6,508 nucleotides of DNA from UBA4416 sp031539425 (lineage in GTDB: Bacteria; Bacteroidota; Bacteroidia; B-17B0; Aurantibacillaceae), in NCBI GenBank assembly GCA_031539425.1, contig JAVKLI010000033.1, positions 1 through 6,508 of the forward strand, written 5' to 3'. A model generated the notes under the pieces. That model was not told the origin of the DNA, did no database searches, and saw only the letters and a program-made list of their open reading frames with translations. The position numbers and the translations under genes are program-made. Positions 1-6,491 of this stretch are shown piece after piece (position 1 is the first letter of the stretch; the number at the start of each line of letters is the position of its first letter).

Positions 1-47
1 CCCACCCCCCCCTCCCCCCCCCACCGCCCCCACCGCCCCCACCACCG
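1..47 (+). repeat. C-rich polyproline-coding tract with 8-C and 9-C homopolymers
   Basis: The first 47 bases are nearly all C, with runs of 3, 8, 9, 5 and 5 C separated by one to four bases. The tract codes for the proline linker of the TonB protein; 21-38 holds two exact copies of the 9-base unit CCACCGCCC. In the frame of the downstream gene the tract reads His-Pro-Pro-Leu before the pure prolines. One frame earlier, bases 2-22 read as seven prolines. The complementary strand has five closely spaced G-runs and could in principle form a G-quadruplex. Such a tract is prone to slippage and to sequencing error, and it contrasts sharply with the AT-rich surroundings. Confidence 0.85.
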
Positions 48-548
48 GTATTGGCTTCTATACAGTATGTGGCGCCAGAAATTAAAGAAGATGCTATAGA
101 AGAAGAACCGCCGCCAAATATTGAAAAACTTTTAGATACTAAAATTAGCGACATTACCCAAAAAGGAGAAGATGGCGAAGTTGATGTACCTTTAGGTGAT
201 GAAAACGGTGTGCCAGAAGCAGAGCCGGAAGTATTTGTTGTAGTATCTGAAATGCCTGAATTTCCAGGCGGTGTGGCTAAAATGATGGAGTACATTAGGA
301 AGAATTTAGTATATCCTACAATTGCCAGAGAAATGGGCTTAAGCGGAACGGTTCAAGTAAATTTTATTGTAACCCCATCAGGAGAATTAACTAAATTTAA
401 AATATTAAAAGGGATAGCCGGATGCCCAGATTGTGACGCTGAAGCCTTACGAGTAGTTAAAAGCATGCCTAACTGGAAGGTAGGTAAACAAAACGGAAAG
501 GCTGTGCCAGTAATTTTTACCATTCCTATTCGTTTAACATTAAAGTAA
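3..548 (+). CDS. tonB: TonB-family energy transducer, C-terminal part (5' truncated by window edge)
   Basis: This is the C-terminal 181 residues of a TonB-type protein, which passes proton-motive-force energy from the inner-membrane ExbB/ExbD complex to outer-membrane receptors. The reading frame is open to the window edge, so the TTG at 51 is an internal Leu codon and not a start. Visible order: a proline-rich stretch (3-47), an acidic linker with a second Pro cluster (EEEPPP), then the TonB C-terminal domain from about position 240. That domain shows MPEFPGG, a YP pair (NLVYPTIARE), the GLSGTVQVNFIV strand, the SMPNW turn and the terminal TIPIRLTLK strand. The N-terminal membrane anchor must lie upstream of the window. 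A CPDC pair (141-144 of the visible protein) sits where I recall a single Cys in many Bacteroidota homologues. The protein may be receptor-specific or a general TonB; the sequence does not decide. A decayed copy follows downstream. Confidence 0.93.
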   Translation, partial: HPPLPPPPPPPPPPPVLASIQYVAPEIKEDAIEEEPPPNIEKLLDTKISDITQKGEDGEVDVPLGDENGVPEAEPEVFVVVSEMPEFPGGVAKMMEYIRKNLVYPTIAREMGLSGTVQVNFIVTPSGELTKFKILKGIAGCPDCDAEALRVVKSMPNWKVGKQNGKAVPVIFTIPIRLTLK

Positions 549-649
549 TCAAATTAAAAATTAGTATTATAAAGAGTATATTTTATTTCTGTTTATAAGC
601 CTTAATAATTATTTCTAATTAGATTTCCTAAACTCTCCACTAATTGTAG

Positions 650-963
650 TGCAAGATACGTCTAGAATTCCCGATGGAAGGCAGCTAAAATGATGGAGTA
701 CATTAAAAAAACACAGAATGTCCTATAATTGCTAGAGAAAAGGGTTTAAGCGGAACTGTTTCAGTTAATCTTATTGCAAACCAATTAGACGAATTAACTG
801 AATTTAAAATATTAAAAGGGATACCAGATTGCTCAGAATGAGATAGAAAATCTATGAGAATTACAAAAAGTATGTCAAATTGGAAGCTGGCTTGAGACAA
901 GATGGAAAAATAGTTTCAGCTATTTTCACGATACCAATTTGACCTATTTTAATAAATAGGTAG
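650..963 (+). pseudogene. Decayed tandem copy of the TonB C-terminal domain
   Basis: The stretch aligns along nearly its whole length with the C-terminal domain of the intact gene at about 240-548. Conserved blocks are AKMMEYI (near 680-702), IARE.GLSGTV (near 728-760), ELTEFKILKGI (near 790-822), KSMSNWK (near 866-886) and a terminal TIPI (928-939). The coding frame is destroyed. There is a net +1 near 671-680, a -1 near 705-722, a +2 near 890-898, and TGA codons at 839-841, 893-895 and 940-942. The TGA at 839 falls exactly on the second Cys codon of the CPDC motif in the intact copy. No matching anchor or proline linker is seen upstream; 549-649 is AT-rich with nothing I recognise. I infer a tandem duplication or an old neighbouring paralogue that has lost function. 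Confidence 0.88.
942..961. terminator. Perfect 8-bp hairpin between convergent units
   Basis: ACCTATTT (942-949) pairs perfectly with AAATAGGT (954-961) around a TAAT loop. It lies 13 bases beyond the stop of the minus-strand UbiA-like gene and at the tail of the plus-strand TonB pseudogene, where a terminator for the minus-strand operon would be expected. Neither side carries a clear T-run, and the stem is AT-rich, so termination is inferred from position and symmetry only. Confidence 0.35.
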
Positions 964-974
964 CACTGTAGCTA

Positions 975-1811
975 TTACAGCAGTATTGTTAGATATTGCA
1001 GAATTAACAATCCGTCAACATAAATAAAGTAATACATTAACGAGGTAGTAGGTTTTATAAAATAAATAGTTAATAAACTGATTAATAAAAATAAACTATT
1101 TATTATTAAAACAGATTCATTTTCAATAACAAAAATATAATTACTTACCACTGAAAGTACCACTAATACGTAAACTATTAATTTAGTTTTATTAATTCCA
1201 AAAAGAATAGGATAAGTTTTAATATTAAACGACGCGTCAAACGCCATATCTTTTACATCAAAAATAATACACAATGAAGTGATAAATAAAAGCTGTGATA
1301 CGATATACCAAATCATATTAAAAGTGAATATTTGATTTTCTATAATTGGTACTATAACACAGCTTACCAACCAGATGATAGCTACTATAAAGGGCTTAAT
1401 ACTACCATGTTTTCTTAAATTAAATGGTGGTAAATAATAGATGGTTGAAATGACTTCTGCCGAAATCATAATAACAATAGAAGTAAAACTTAAATTATTA
1501 CATAAAAATAAAAGTGTAAACAAACAACCTCCAGAAGCTATTAAAATTTTCTTTTTATGTGTAGCATACCATACAGCCCTTTCAGAGTGAGGGTTTAATT
1601 TCAATCTATTATGCACTACATCTCGTTGCAAATTGTATTGTAAAAATGTTGACAAAAAAACAAACAATATGTATGATACATTATTGTACGTAAACGGAAT
1701 AGCACAAGCTGTATAGGTTACCAATAATTGAGATACAGCGCAAAGCGATATATAAATATTAGAATAAACTAAAAATTTACTAAGCTTAGTGTTCAGAATT
1801 AAATTCATCAT
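975..1811 (-). CDS. UbiA-like polytopic membrane protein with degenerate first Asp motif
   Basis: This 278-residue protein is strongly hydrophobic, with about eight or nine predicted membrane segments (near 14-34, 43-60, 87-105, 108-128, 138-156, 163-184, 211-229, 232-252, 258-278). It resembles the UbiA prenyltransferase superfamily, whose members transfer isoprenoid chains to aromatic or other acceptors in the membrane. The second Asp motif is intact: D185, D188 and D192 in FDVKDMAFD, followed by IKTYPILFGINKTK. A YYLPPFNLRK loop (125-134) also fits the family. The first motif, normally NDxxDxxxD, is YNLQRDVVHN (59-68) and keeps only N60 and D64. Similar UbiA-like proteins of unknown function occur in Bacteroidota, so I give no substrate or gene name. 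Its ATG overlaps the tatD stop by four bases (ATGA), which suggests translational coupling; a second ATG follows directly. It is the last gene of the operon. Confidence 0.75.
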   Translation of the reverse strand: MMNLILNTKLSKFLVYSNIYISLCAVSQLLVTYTACAIPFTYNNVSYILFVFLSTFLQYNLQRDVVHNRLKLNPHSERAVWYATHKKKILIASGGCLFTLLFLCNNLSFTSIVIMISAEVISTIYYLPPFNLRKHGSIKPFIVAIIWLVSCVIVPIIENQIFTFNMIWYIVSQLLFITSLCIIFDVKDMAFDASFNIKTYPILFGINKTKLIVYVLVVLSVVSNYIFVIENESVLIINSLFLLISLLTIYFIKPTTSLMYYFIYVDGLLILQYLTILL

Positions 1812-2575
1812 TCAAAAATTTCGTTAGAATTTTGTGTGGTTATTCGTGCTACCTCTTCCACTGTCGTATTTTTTATAAAAGCGATGTGTTCTGCAATAAT
1901 TGGTATATAAGCGCTTTGATTGGTTTTGCCTCTATGTGGCACTGGTGCTAAGTATGGCGCATCTGTTTCTAAAACAATGTCATGTAAACTTAGCTGCTCT
2001 ATAACTGTTTGCAACCCCGAGTTTTTAAATGTTATAACACCTCCAATGCCTATTTTAAAAGTCTTTAAGTTTAATATTCTCTTTGCTTCTTCAGTGGAGC
2101 CACTAAAGCAATGAAATATGCCTTTTGGTTTTGTAGGTAAAATTTCTAATATTTTTAACACATCATCAAATGCTTTTCTACAATGAATAACTATTGGGTA
2201 GTTATATTCTAAAGCCCAATATATTTGCTGTGTAAAGGCAGTTTTTTGTTGCTCCATGTATGTTTTATCCCAAAAATAATCTAAGCCTATTTCACCAATT
2301 GCTGTAAATTTTCTTTTATCTAACCATGATTTTACAATTTGCAATTCTTGTTCAAAGTTTTCTTTTACGTAACACGGGTGTAAACCCATCATAGAAAAAC
2401 AATTTTGTGGAAAAATTTTTTCAACTTCTAACATGGCTTCAATATTGGTGCTATCAATATTTGGCATATACATTTTAGAAACACCTTTTTTAATAGCATC
2501 ATGTATATGCAAAAAATTAGGGTCACTAAACGCTTCATCGTAAAGGTGGCTATGTGTATCAACAAATTGAATCAT
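1808..2575 (-). CDS. tatD: TatD-family metal-dependent DNase
   Basis: This 255-residue protein is full length for the TatD/YcfH family, cytoplasmic TIM-barrel metal-dependent hydrolases with DNase activity linked to DNA repair and degradation. The metal ligands expected of the family are visible: H8 and H10 in DTHSH, E95 in GEIGLDYFWD, H131 in VIHCRKAFDD, H155 in IFHCFSGS and D205 in LETDAPYLAP. The PHRGKTNQSAYI segment after D205 is also typical. Its ATG overlaps the stop of the upstream hydrolase gene by four bases (ATGA), and its own stop overlaps the start of the UbiA-like gene in the same way. TatD proteins were named from the E. coli tat operon but are not needed for Tat export, and no tat genes are seen here. 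Which TatD paralogue group it belongs to cannot be decided from this window. Confidence 0.95.
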   Translation of the reverse strand: MIQFVDTHSHLYDEAFSDPNFLHIHDAIKKGVSKMYMPNIDSTNIEAMLEVEKIFPQNCFSMMGLHPCYVKENFEQELQIVKSWLDKRKFTAIGEIGLDYFWDKTYMEQQKTAFTQQIYWALEYNYPIVIHCRKAFDDVLKILEILPTKPKGIFHCFSGSTEEAKRILNLKTFKIGIGGVITFKNSGLQTVIEQLSLHDIVLETDAPYLAPVPHRGKTNQSAYIPIIAEHIAFIKNTTVEEVARITTQNSNEIFE

Positions 2576-3210
2576 CCTCTTACAAATGGATTATGTTTTT
2601 TTTCATAACCAATAGTGGTGTATGGCCCATGGCCGCTATAAACTTTAGTATTGTTAGGTAAAGCATATAGTTTATTTTGGATAGAATTAACTAAATCTTC
2701 ATGTTTACTTAATGGTAAATCAGTTCTGCCAATTGAATTTTGAAATAATACATCGCCACTTATTAATATGTTTTCTGTTTCATTATAGAAACTAATACTT
2801 CCGGGCGAATGACCAGGGGTATGTAATATTTTTAAAATGGTATTTCCAAACGTGATATTATCTGTGTTATTAATAAACTTAGTTGGCAAAGGGCTTTGAG
2901 TTACTTGTAATTGGTACATTTTAGCCGTTTTTAAATGATTTTGTATAAAATATAAATCATCAAAGTGCATAATGGGTAATAAGTTAAATTGTTTAAATAT
3001 AAAAGCGTTACCATTAATATGGTCAATATGTGCATGTGTAAGAAGAAGTTGAACAGGCGTTAATTGATTAGATAAAATAAAATCAAGTAATATCATATTT
3101 TCTGTTGTATTATAATTACCTGGATCTATTATAACGCATTGTTTAGTTTCGTCCCACAGTATATAAGTGTTTTCTTGCAGTTGCCCAAAAGTAAAATAAT
3201 GGAGGTGCAT
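2572..3210 (-). CDS. Metallo-beta-lactamase-fold hydrolase, glyoxalase II-like
   Basis: This 212-residue cytoplasmic protein has the full metal-site set of the metallo-beta-lactamase fold in the arrangement of short glyoxalase II-like (YcbL/GloB-type) hydrolases: THAHIDH at 58-64, H134 in HTPGHSPGSIS, D153 in SGDVLFQNSIGRTDLP, and H194 in YSGHGPYTTIGYEKKHNPF. It lacks the longer C-terminal domain of classical glyoxalase II, so it probably cleaves some thioester or related hydrolase substrate; the substrate cannot be named. No rhodanese or sulfur-dioxygenase partner domain is present. The ATG lies only six bases after the feoB stop, and its own stop overlaps the tatD start in ATGA, so it is a middle gene of the operon. 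I see no direct functional link to iron uptake. Confidence 0.92.
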   Translation of the reverse strand: MHLHYFTFGQLQENTYILWDETKQCVIIDPGNYNTTENMILLDFILSNQLTPVQLLLTHAHIDHINGNAFIFKQFNLLPIMHFDDLYFIQNHLKTAKMYQLQVTQSPLPTKFINNTDNITFGNTILKILHTPGHSPGSISFYNETENILISGDVLFQNSIGRTDLPLSKHEDLVNSIQNKLYALPNNTKVYSGHGPYTTIGYEKKHNPFVRG

Positions 3211-3216
3211 TTTATA

Positions 3217-5241
3217 TTAATTTAAAAAATGAAACACAAGTAAAGAAGCAGTATAAGCTAATACGCTAATGTATATTAATTGTATAGCTGGCCATTTCCA
3301 ATGCTTGGTTTCTCTATAGGTTACTGCTATTGTACTCATGCATTGTAATGCAAAGGCATAAAAAATGAGTAACGACCAACATACGGCTGGTGTAAAAATT
3401 GGCTTGTTGGTTTTATAATCTTTTTGTGACATTAGCTGCTCTCGTAATGTTTGATTTTTATTGTTGCCGCTACCACAACTATATATAGTAGCCATGGTGC
3501 CTACAAATACTTCTCTGGCTGCAAAAGAAGTGATAAGCGCTATGCCTATTTTCCAATCAAAACCAAGTGGTTTTATTATAGGTTCAATTTTTTTTCCGAG
3601 CACACCAGCGTAAGACTCTTCTAATATTTTTGATTTTAAACTATCTTTATTAAAAGTATTATTTTGTGTTAGTTGTGTTTTGGTAGTGTCAAATTGCTGA
3701 GAAGAACCATGATTGCTTAAAAACCAAAGCACAATAGAAATAGCTAAAATGATTTTTCCAGCATCAAATAAAAATGTTTTTACTTTAGTAATTACCATTG
3801 TTATGGTGTTTTTTATAAAAGGTATTCGATACTTTGGTAGTTCAATAACAAAATATTTTTTTTCGTTTGATTTAATAAAAAAATTTAAACAAATGGCGGC
3901 TATAAATGCTGATGCAAAGCCTAGTAAATACAAAAACATTAAAGCCAATCCTTGTATATTAAAAGGCCCTATCATGCTTTGTTTATTAAACAATATGCTT
4001 ATTATTAAGGTGTATACAGGTAATCGTGCTGAGCAACTAACCAATGGAATAATTAAAATGGTTATTATTCGTTCTTTCCAATTGCTAATAGTACGAGTAC
4101 CCATAATAGATGGTACAGCGCAGGCAACTGAGCTTATAATTGGAATGATTGATTTACCATTAATGCCAATTTTTTTCATCACACTATCAAGCATATAACT
4201 AGCACGAGACATATAGCCGCTATCTTCTAGTATGCCAATAAACATAAATAATAAAGCAATTTGCGGTACAAACACAACAATACCACTAATGCCTGCTAAT
4301 AAGCCATTTACAATTAAATCATTTATTTCGCCTTTTGGTAATATTTCTGCTATAAAAGACGTTCCTTTTGAAAATAAAAATTCAATGAATTGAGTAGGCC
4401 ACTCGGCCAAATAAAATATAAGTTGAAATAAAATAAAATTAATAAACAGAAAAAATAATAGACCAAAAATTTTGTTTAAAAAGAATGTATCTAATTGTTT
4501 TGTAAGGCTTGATGAAGCTTGATTTTTTTGCTGAACGCATTTAGAAAAAATATAATTAATATTTTTGAATCGATTGATACTATCATTAATTTCTATTTGA
4601 TGAACGTGTTCTTTTTCTTTTAAATCAGTTGTTTCAAATTGATAGGCAATTAAATCACAAAAGTTAGATAACTTTGGGTTTAATCTGCTTAAATTAGAAT
4701 TTGAAAAAAAAATATTACTTGAAATATGAGCCTTAGAAATATTATCCTTTAACTTTTGTAACCCTTCTTTGTTTCGAGAATTAACTGGAAACACAGGAAT
4801 ACCCAATTGTTTTTCTAATTCGGCAGTATCAATTAATATTTTTTCTTTTTGAGCTTCATCAAACATGTTTAAAATAAGAATGCAAGGCTTTTTTAAATCT
4901 ATAATTTGAGTAGCTAATAATAAATGTCGTTTTAAATTACAAGCATCAATTACAATAGCAATTATATCATATTGTTTATCTCGATCAAAATTATCTACAC
5001 ATGATTTACACGCTACCTCTTCGTCTAAAGATTTTGGAAAAAGACTGTAAGTGCCTGGCAAATCAGCTATTGTAAATGTTGTGTTGTTATGGGTAAATTG
5101 TCCTGCGGCTATTTCAGTAGTAACGCCAGGGTAATTTGCAGTTTTTTGATTAAGCCCCGTTAAAGCATTAAACAAAGTAGTTTTACCACAATTTGGATTG
5201 CCAAATAAGGCAATAGAAATATGTTTAGTAGATGTGTTAAT
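3217..5241 (-). CDS. feoB: Ferrous iron transporter FeoB, apparent ATT start
   Basis: FeoB is the inner-membrane Fe(II) transporter with an N-terminal G domain. Counting from the ATT at 5239-5241 it has 674 residues. G1 is GNPNCGKTT (14-22), G2 lies in GVTTE (about 39-43), G3 is DLPGT (60-64), G4 is NMFD (125-128) and G5 is NSR (154-156). A helical linker is followed by about eight membrane segments with the two conserved Cys-containing gates, CAVPSIMGTRTI (C374) and CSARLPVY (C403), then FAAREVFVGTMATIYS near 573-588. The odd feature is the start. Between the feoA TAA and the G1 motif there is no in-frame ATG, GTG or TTG; the first such codon is the TTG at 5173-5175, just after the P-loop, which would remove G1. 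An ATT start gives a normal-looking N-terminus (NTSTKHISIALFGNPN). The gene is in the same frame as feoA, so fusion by read-through is another possibility. Family assignment is certain, the start is not. Confidence 0.93.
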   Translation of the reverse strand: MNTSTKHISIALFGNPNCGKTTLFNALTGLNQKTANYPGVTTEIAAGQFTHNNTTFTIADLPGTYSLFPKSLDEEVACKSCVDNFDRDKQYDIIAIVIDACNLKRHLLLATQIIDLKKPCILILNMFDEAQKEKILIDTAELEKQLGIPVFPVNSRNKEGLQKLKDNISKAHISSNIFFSNSNLSRLNPKLSNFCDLIAYQFETTDLKEKEHVHQIEINDSINRFKNINYIFSKCVQQKNQASSSLTKQLDTFFLNKIFGLLFFLFINFILFQLIFYLAEWPTQFIEFLFSKGTSFIAEILPKGEINDLIVNGLLAGISGIVVFVPQIALLFMFIGILEDSGYMSRASYMLDSVMKKIGINGKSIIPIISSVACAVPSIMGTRTISNWKERIITILIIPLVSCSARLPVYTLIISILFNKQSMIGPFNIQGLALMFLYLLGFASAFIAAICLNFFIKSNEKKYFVIELPKYRIPFIKNTITMVITKVKTFLFDAGKIILAISIVLWFLSNHGSSQQFDTTKTQLTQNNTFNKDSLKSKILEESYAGVLGKKIEPIIKPLGFDWKIGIALITSFAAREVFVGTMATIYSCGSGNNKNQTLREQLMSQKDYKTNKPIFTPAVCWSLLIFYAFALQCMSTIAVTYRETKHWKWPAIQLIYISVLAYTASLLVFHFLN

Positions 5242-5244
5242 GGC

Positions 5245-5499
5245 TTATGAATTAAAATTGGTAGTTTCTTTTTGCACGATAATACTTTCGGCTTCATTTT
5301 TTCGTAATCCAAAAAAAGAACCGTTAATGCTTATAATTAATGAATTATGAAAAGGCGCAATACTAGTAACAAAAATCGTTGCACCAGGAATACAACCAAT
5401 CTCTATAAATTTTCGAGATAAAAATGAATCTGTAAAAGCTAATACCTGTGCTGATTCATTTAATTTTAAATCATTAACAGTATATTCTTTCACTTCCAT
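5245..5499 (-). CDS. feoA: Ferrous iron transport accessory protein FeoA
   Basis: This 84-residue protein is a complete FeoA, a small cytoplasmic SH3-like domain that works with FeoB in Fe(II) uptake. The family pattern is visible: RKFIEIGCIPGA at 29-40, IAPF at 47-50, and GLRKNEAESIIV at 64-75. The ATG at 5497-5499 is the natural start and fits the family length. The gene begins 22 bases after the purQ stop. That gap holds only AT-rich sequence and no recognisable Fur-type operator or separate promoter. Its TAA stop is followed after one codon, in the same frame, by the ATT where FeoB seems to begin. Fused FeoA-FeoB proteins are known in some Bacteroidota, which makes this shared frame notable. 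Confidence 0.93.
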   Translation of the reverse strand: MEVKEYTVNDLKLNESAQVLAFTDSFLSRKFIEIGCIPGATIFVTSIAPFHNSLIISINGSFFGLRKNEAESIIVQKETTNFNS

Positions 5500-5521
5500 A
5501 TTAAAAGTTTAAAGTATTACA

Positions 5522-6208
5522 TTATATATTTGATTCAATAATGCTTTGAAATAGGCTTAATCCATCTGTATTCCCTAAGTTTATATCTGATGCTCTTTCT
5601 GGATGAGGCATCATGCCAAATACATTTTTTTGAAGATTACAAATGCCAGCAATGTTATCTAAAGCGCCATTTGGATTGGCATCATCATTAGTTTCTCCAT
5701 TTTGATTACAATACTTAAATAAAACTTGGTTATTATCGTATAATGATTTTAATGTAGACGCTTCAGCATAATATCTCCCTTCGCCATGTGCTATAGGTAT
5801 TTTTAATGCCTTAGCAGGAACATACTTAGTAAGTTTGGTTACATGATTAATTGCTTTTATATGTACGTTTTCGCATATAAATTTACGAGTGTTATTGTGT
5901 AACAAAGCGCCTGGTAATAATCCGGATTCACATAAAATTTGAAACCCATTACAAACTCCAAAAATAAAATTACCGTTTTCCTTATGTTTAAATACTTCGC
6001 TCATGATTGGAGAAAATTGGGCTATAGCACCACTTCTTAAATAATCGCCATACGAAAATCCACCTGGTAAAATAATGTGCGAGCAACCTTCAAGGCTGCT
6101 ATTTTTGTGCCATAATTTTACAGTAGGTACTTTTAAAATGCTATTTAAAACATACACCATATCTTCATCACAATTTGAGCCAGGAAAAACAATTACGCCA
6201 AATTTCAT
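5522..6208 (-). CDS. purQ: Phosphoribosylformylglycinamidine synthase, glutaminase subunit PurQ
   Basis: PurQ is the glutamine amidotransferase subunit of FGAM synthase. It releases ammonia from glutamine for the PurL subunit in the fourth step of de novo purine synthesis. The 228 residues match the family length of a stand-alone PurQ. Visible are FPGSNCDED at 8-16, the oxyanion region LPGGFSYGDYLRSGAIA at 47-63, the nucleophile C86 in FGVCNGFQIL, AHGEGRYY at 140-147, and the H202/E204 pair of the triad in MMPHPERASD. The separate subunit implies small-type PurL and PurS elsewhere; neither is in this window. It is the first gene of the minus-strand operon, and its ATG lies 26 bases downstream of a TAAATTTG promoter element. 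Its position directly upstream of feoAB is unexpected by function. Confidence 0.97.
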   Translation of the reverse strand: MKFGVIVFPGSNCDEDMVYVLNSILKVPTVKLWHKNSSLEGCSHIILPGGFSYGDYLRSGAIAQFSPIMSEVFKHKENGNFIFGVCNGFQILCESGLLPGALLHNNTRKFICENVHIKAINHVTKLTKYVPAKALKIPIAHGEGRYYAEASTLKSLYDNNQVLFKYCNQNGETNDDANPNGALDNIAGICNLQKNVFGMMPHPERASDINLGNTDGLSLFQSIIESNI

Positions 6209-6234
6209 GTTGTTTTTGTATTAAAATGAGGTCT

Positions 6235-6242
6235 CAAATTTA
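6235..6242 (-). promoter_or_regulatory. Putative -7 element of the purQ operon promoter
   Basis: On the minus strand TAAATTTG matches the Bacteroidota primary sigma factor -7 consensus TAnnTTTG exactly and lies 26 bases before the purQ ATG, giving an expected short leader of about 20 bases. No clear TTG is seen at the usual -33 distance, so the match is partial. A short inverted repeat, TGAG-GT-CTCA (6227-6236), overlaps the expected start site; whether it is an operator is unknown. Confidence 0.4.
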
Positions 6243-6305
6243 GCTTATTTTTTTGGTGAATTGCCCCCTTTTTTTAATTATGATTATTATTTATACCTAA
6301 AAAAA

Positions 6306-6443
6306 ATGTTAATGTTTTTATTTTGCTTATGTTTTATATCTAGCATTACAGCTTATTTTTTTAAACATTATAGGGCGCAAATAGAAAAGTACAAATACTT
6401 TAAACATAAAAAACCCTTAAAAACCCTAAAAATAAAGGCGTGA
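6306..6443 (+). CDS. Possible small single-helix membrane protein
   Basis: From the ATG at 6306 the frame codes for 45 residues: a hydrophobic N-terminal helix (MLMFLFCLCFISSITAYFF), then a strongly basic tail with many Lys and Tyr. The frame can be extended to a TTG at 6261, but the extra residues look like translated AT-rich leader. The gene would diverge from purQ. I recognise no family, and the AT-rich composition makes chance ORFs with Phe, Lys and Tyr likely. The hydrophobic-then-basic order is what a small membrane protein would show, but expression is unsupported. Confidence 0.25.
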   Translation: MLMFLFCLCFISSITAYFFKHYRAQIEKYKYFKHKKPLKTLKIKA

Positions 6444-6491
6444 ACCCTATTTTTAGGTAAAAGGGTATTGTAAATAGAAAAGTACAAAAAC
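6377..6491 (+). repeat. Short direct repeat pair, 93 bp apart
   Basis: The 17-base sequence aaatagaaaagtacaaa occurs at 6379-6395 and again at 6472-6488. Allowing two mismatches the match extends to 22 bases (6377-6398 and 6470-6491). The first copy lies inside the small ORF and the second after it. The flanks also share a GGG-containing motif, which hints at a small local duplication. I see no further copies within the window. Confidence 0.6.
6425..6457. repeat. 10-bp inverted repeat, possible weak terminator
   Basis: CCTAAAAATA (6425-6434) pairs perfectly with TATTTTTAGG (6448-6457) around a 13-base loop that contains the stop of the small ORF. On the minus strand the stem is followed by a T-rich stretch (GGGTTTTTAAGGGTTTTTT), so it could end a transcript entering from beyond the right edge. 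The stem is mostly A-T pairs, so the role is uncertain. Confidence 0.35.

Larger units (their letters stand above)
975..6208 (-). other. Probable six-gene operon purQ-feoA-feoB-MBL-tatD-ubiA-like
   Basis: All six genes are on the minus strand with spacings of 22, 3 (feoA stop to the ATT of feoB) and 6 bases, then two ATGA overlaps. No terminator-like hairpin or convincing promoter is visible in the gaps. A promoter-like element precedes purQ and a hairpin follows the last gene. Co-transcription is inferred from spacing only. Confidence 0.65.

Noticed and set aside
51..53. TTG as start of the TonB gene
   Set aside because: The frame is open upstream and codes for the proline linker; starting here would leave no membrane anchor.
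839..841. TGA at a Cys position in a CxxC-like motif as a selenocysteine codon
   Set aside because: The copy also has frameshifts and other TGA codons, and no SECIS-like hairpin is evident; simple decay explains it.
703..900. 65-residue minus-strand ORF
   Set aside because: It is antisense to the TonB pseudogene and exists only because stop codons happen to be absent on that strand; no family features.
1920..2114. 64-residue plus-strand ORF inside tatD
   Set aside because: Shadow of the tatD coding sequence in another frame.
3713..4198. 161-residue plus-strand ORF inside feoB
   Set aside because: Antisense to the FeoB membrane domain; the hydrophobic look mirrors the FeoB codons, and FeoB motifs on the other strand are complete.
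6400..6470. Repeated ACCCT motifs as a CRISPR or telomere-like array
   Set aside because: Only a few irregularly spaced copies within AT-rich DNA; no uniform repeat-spacer pattern.
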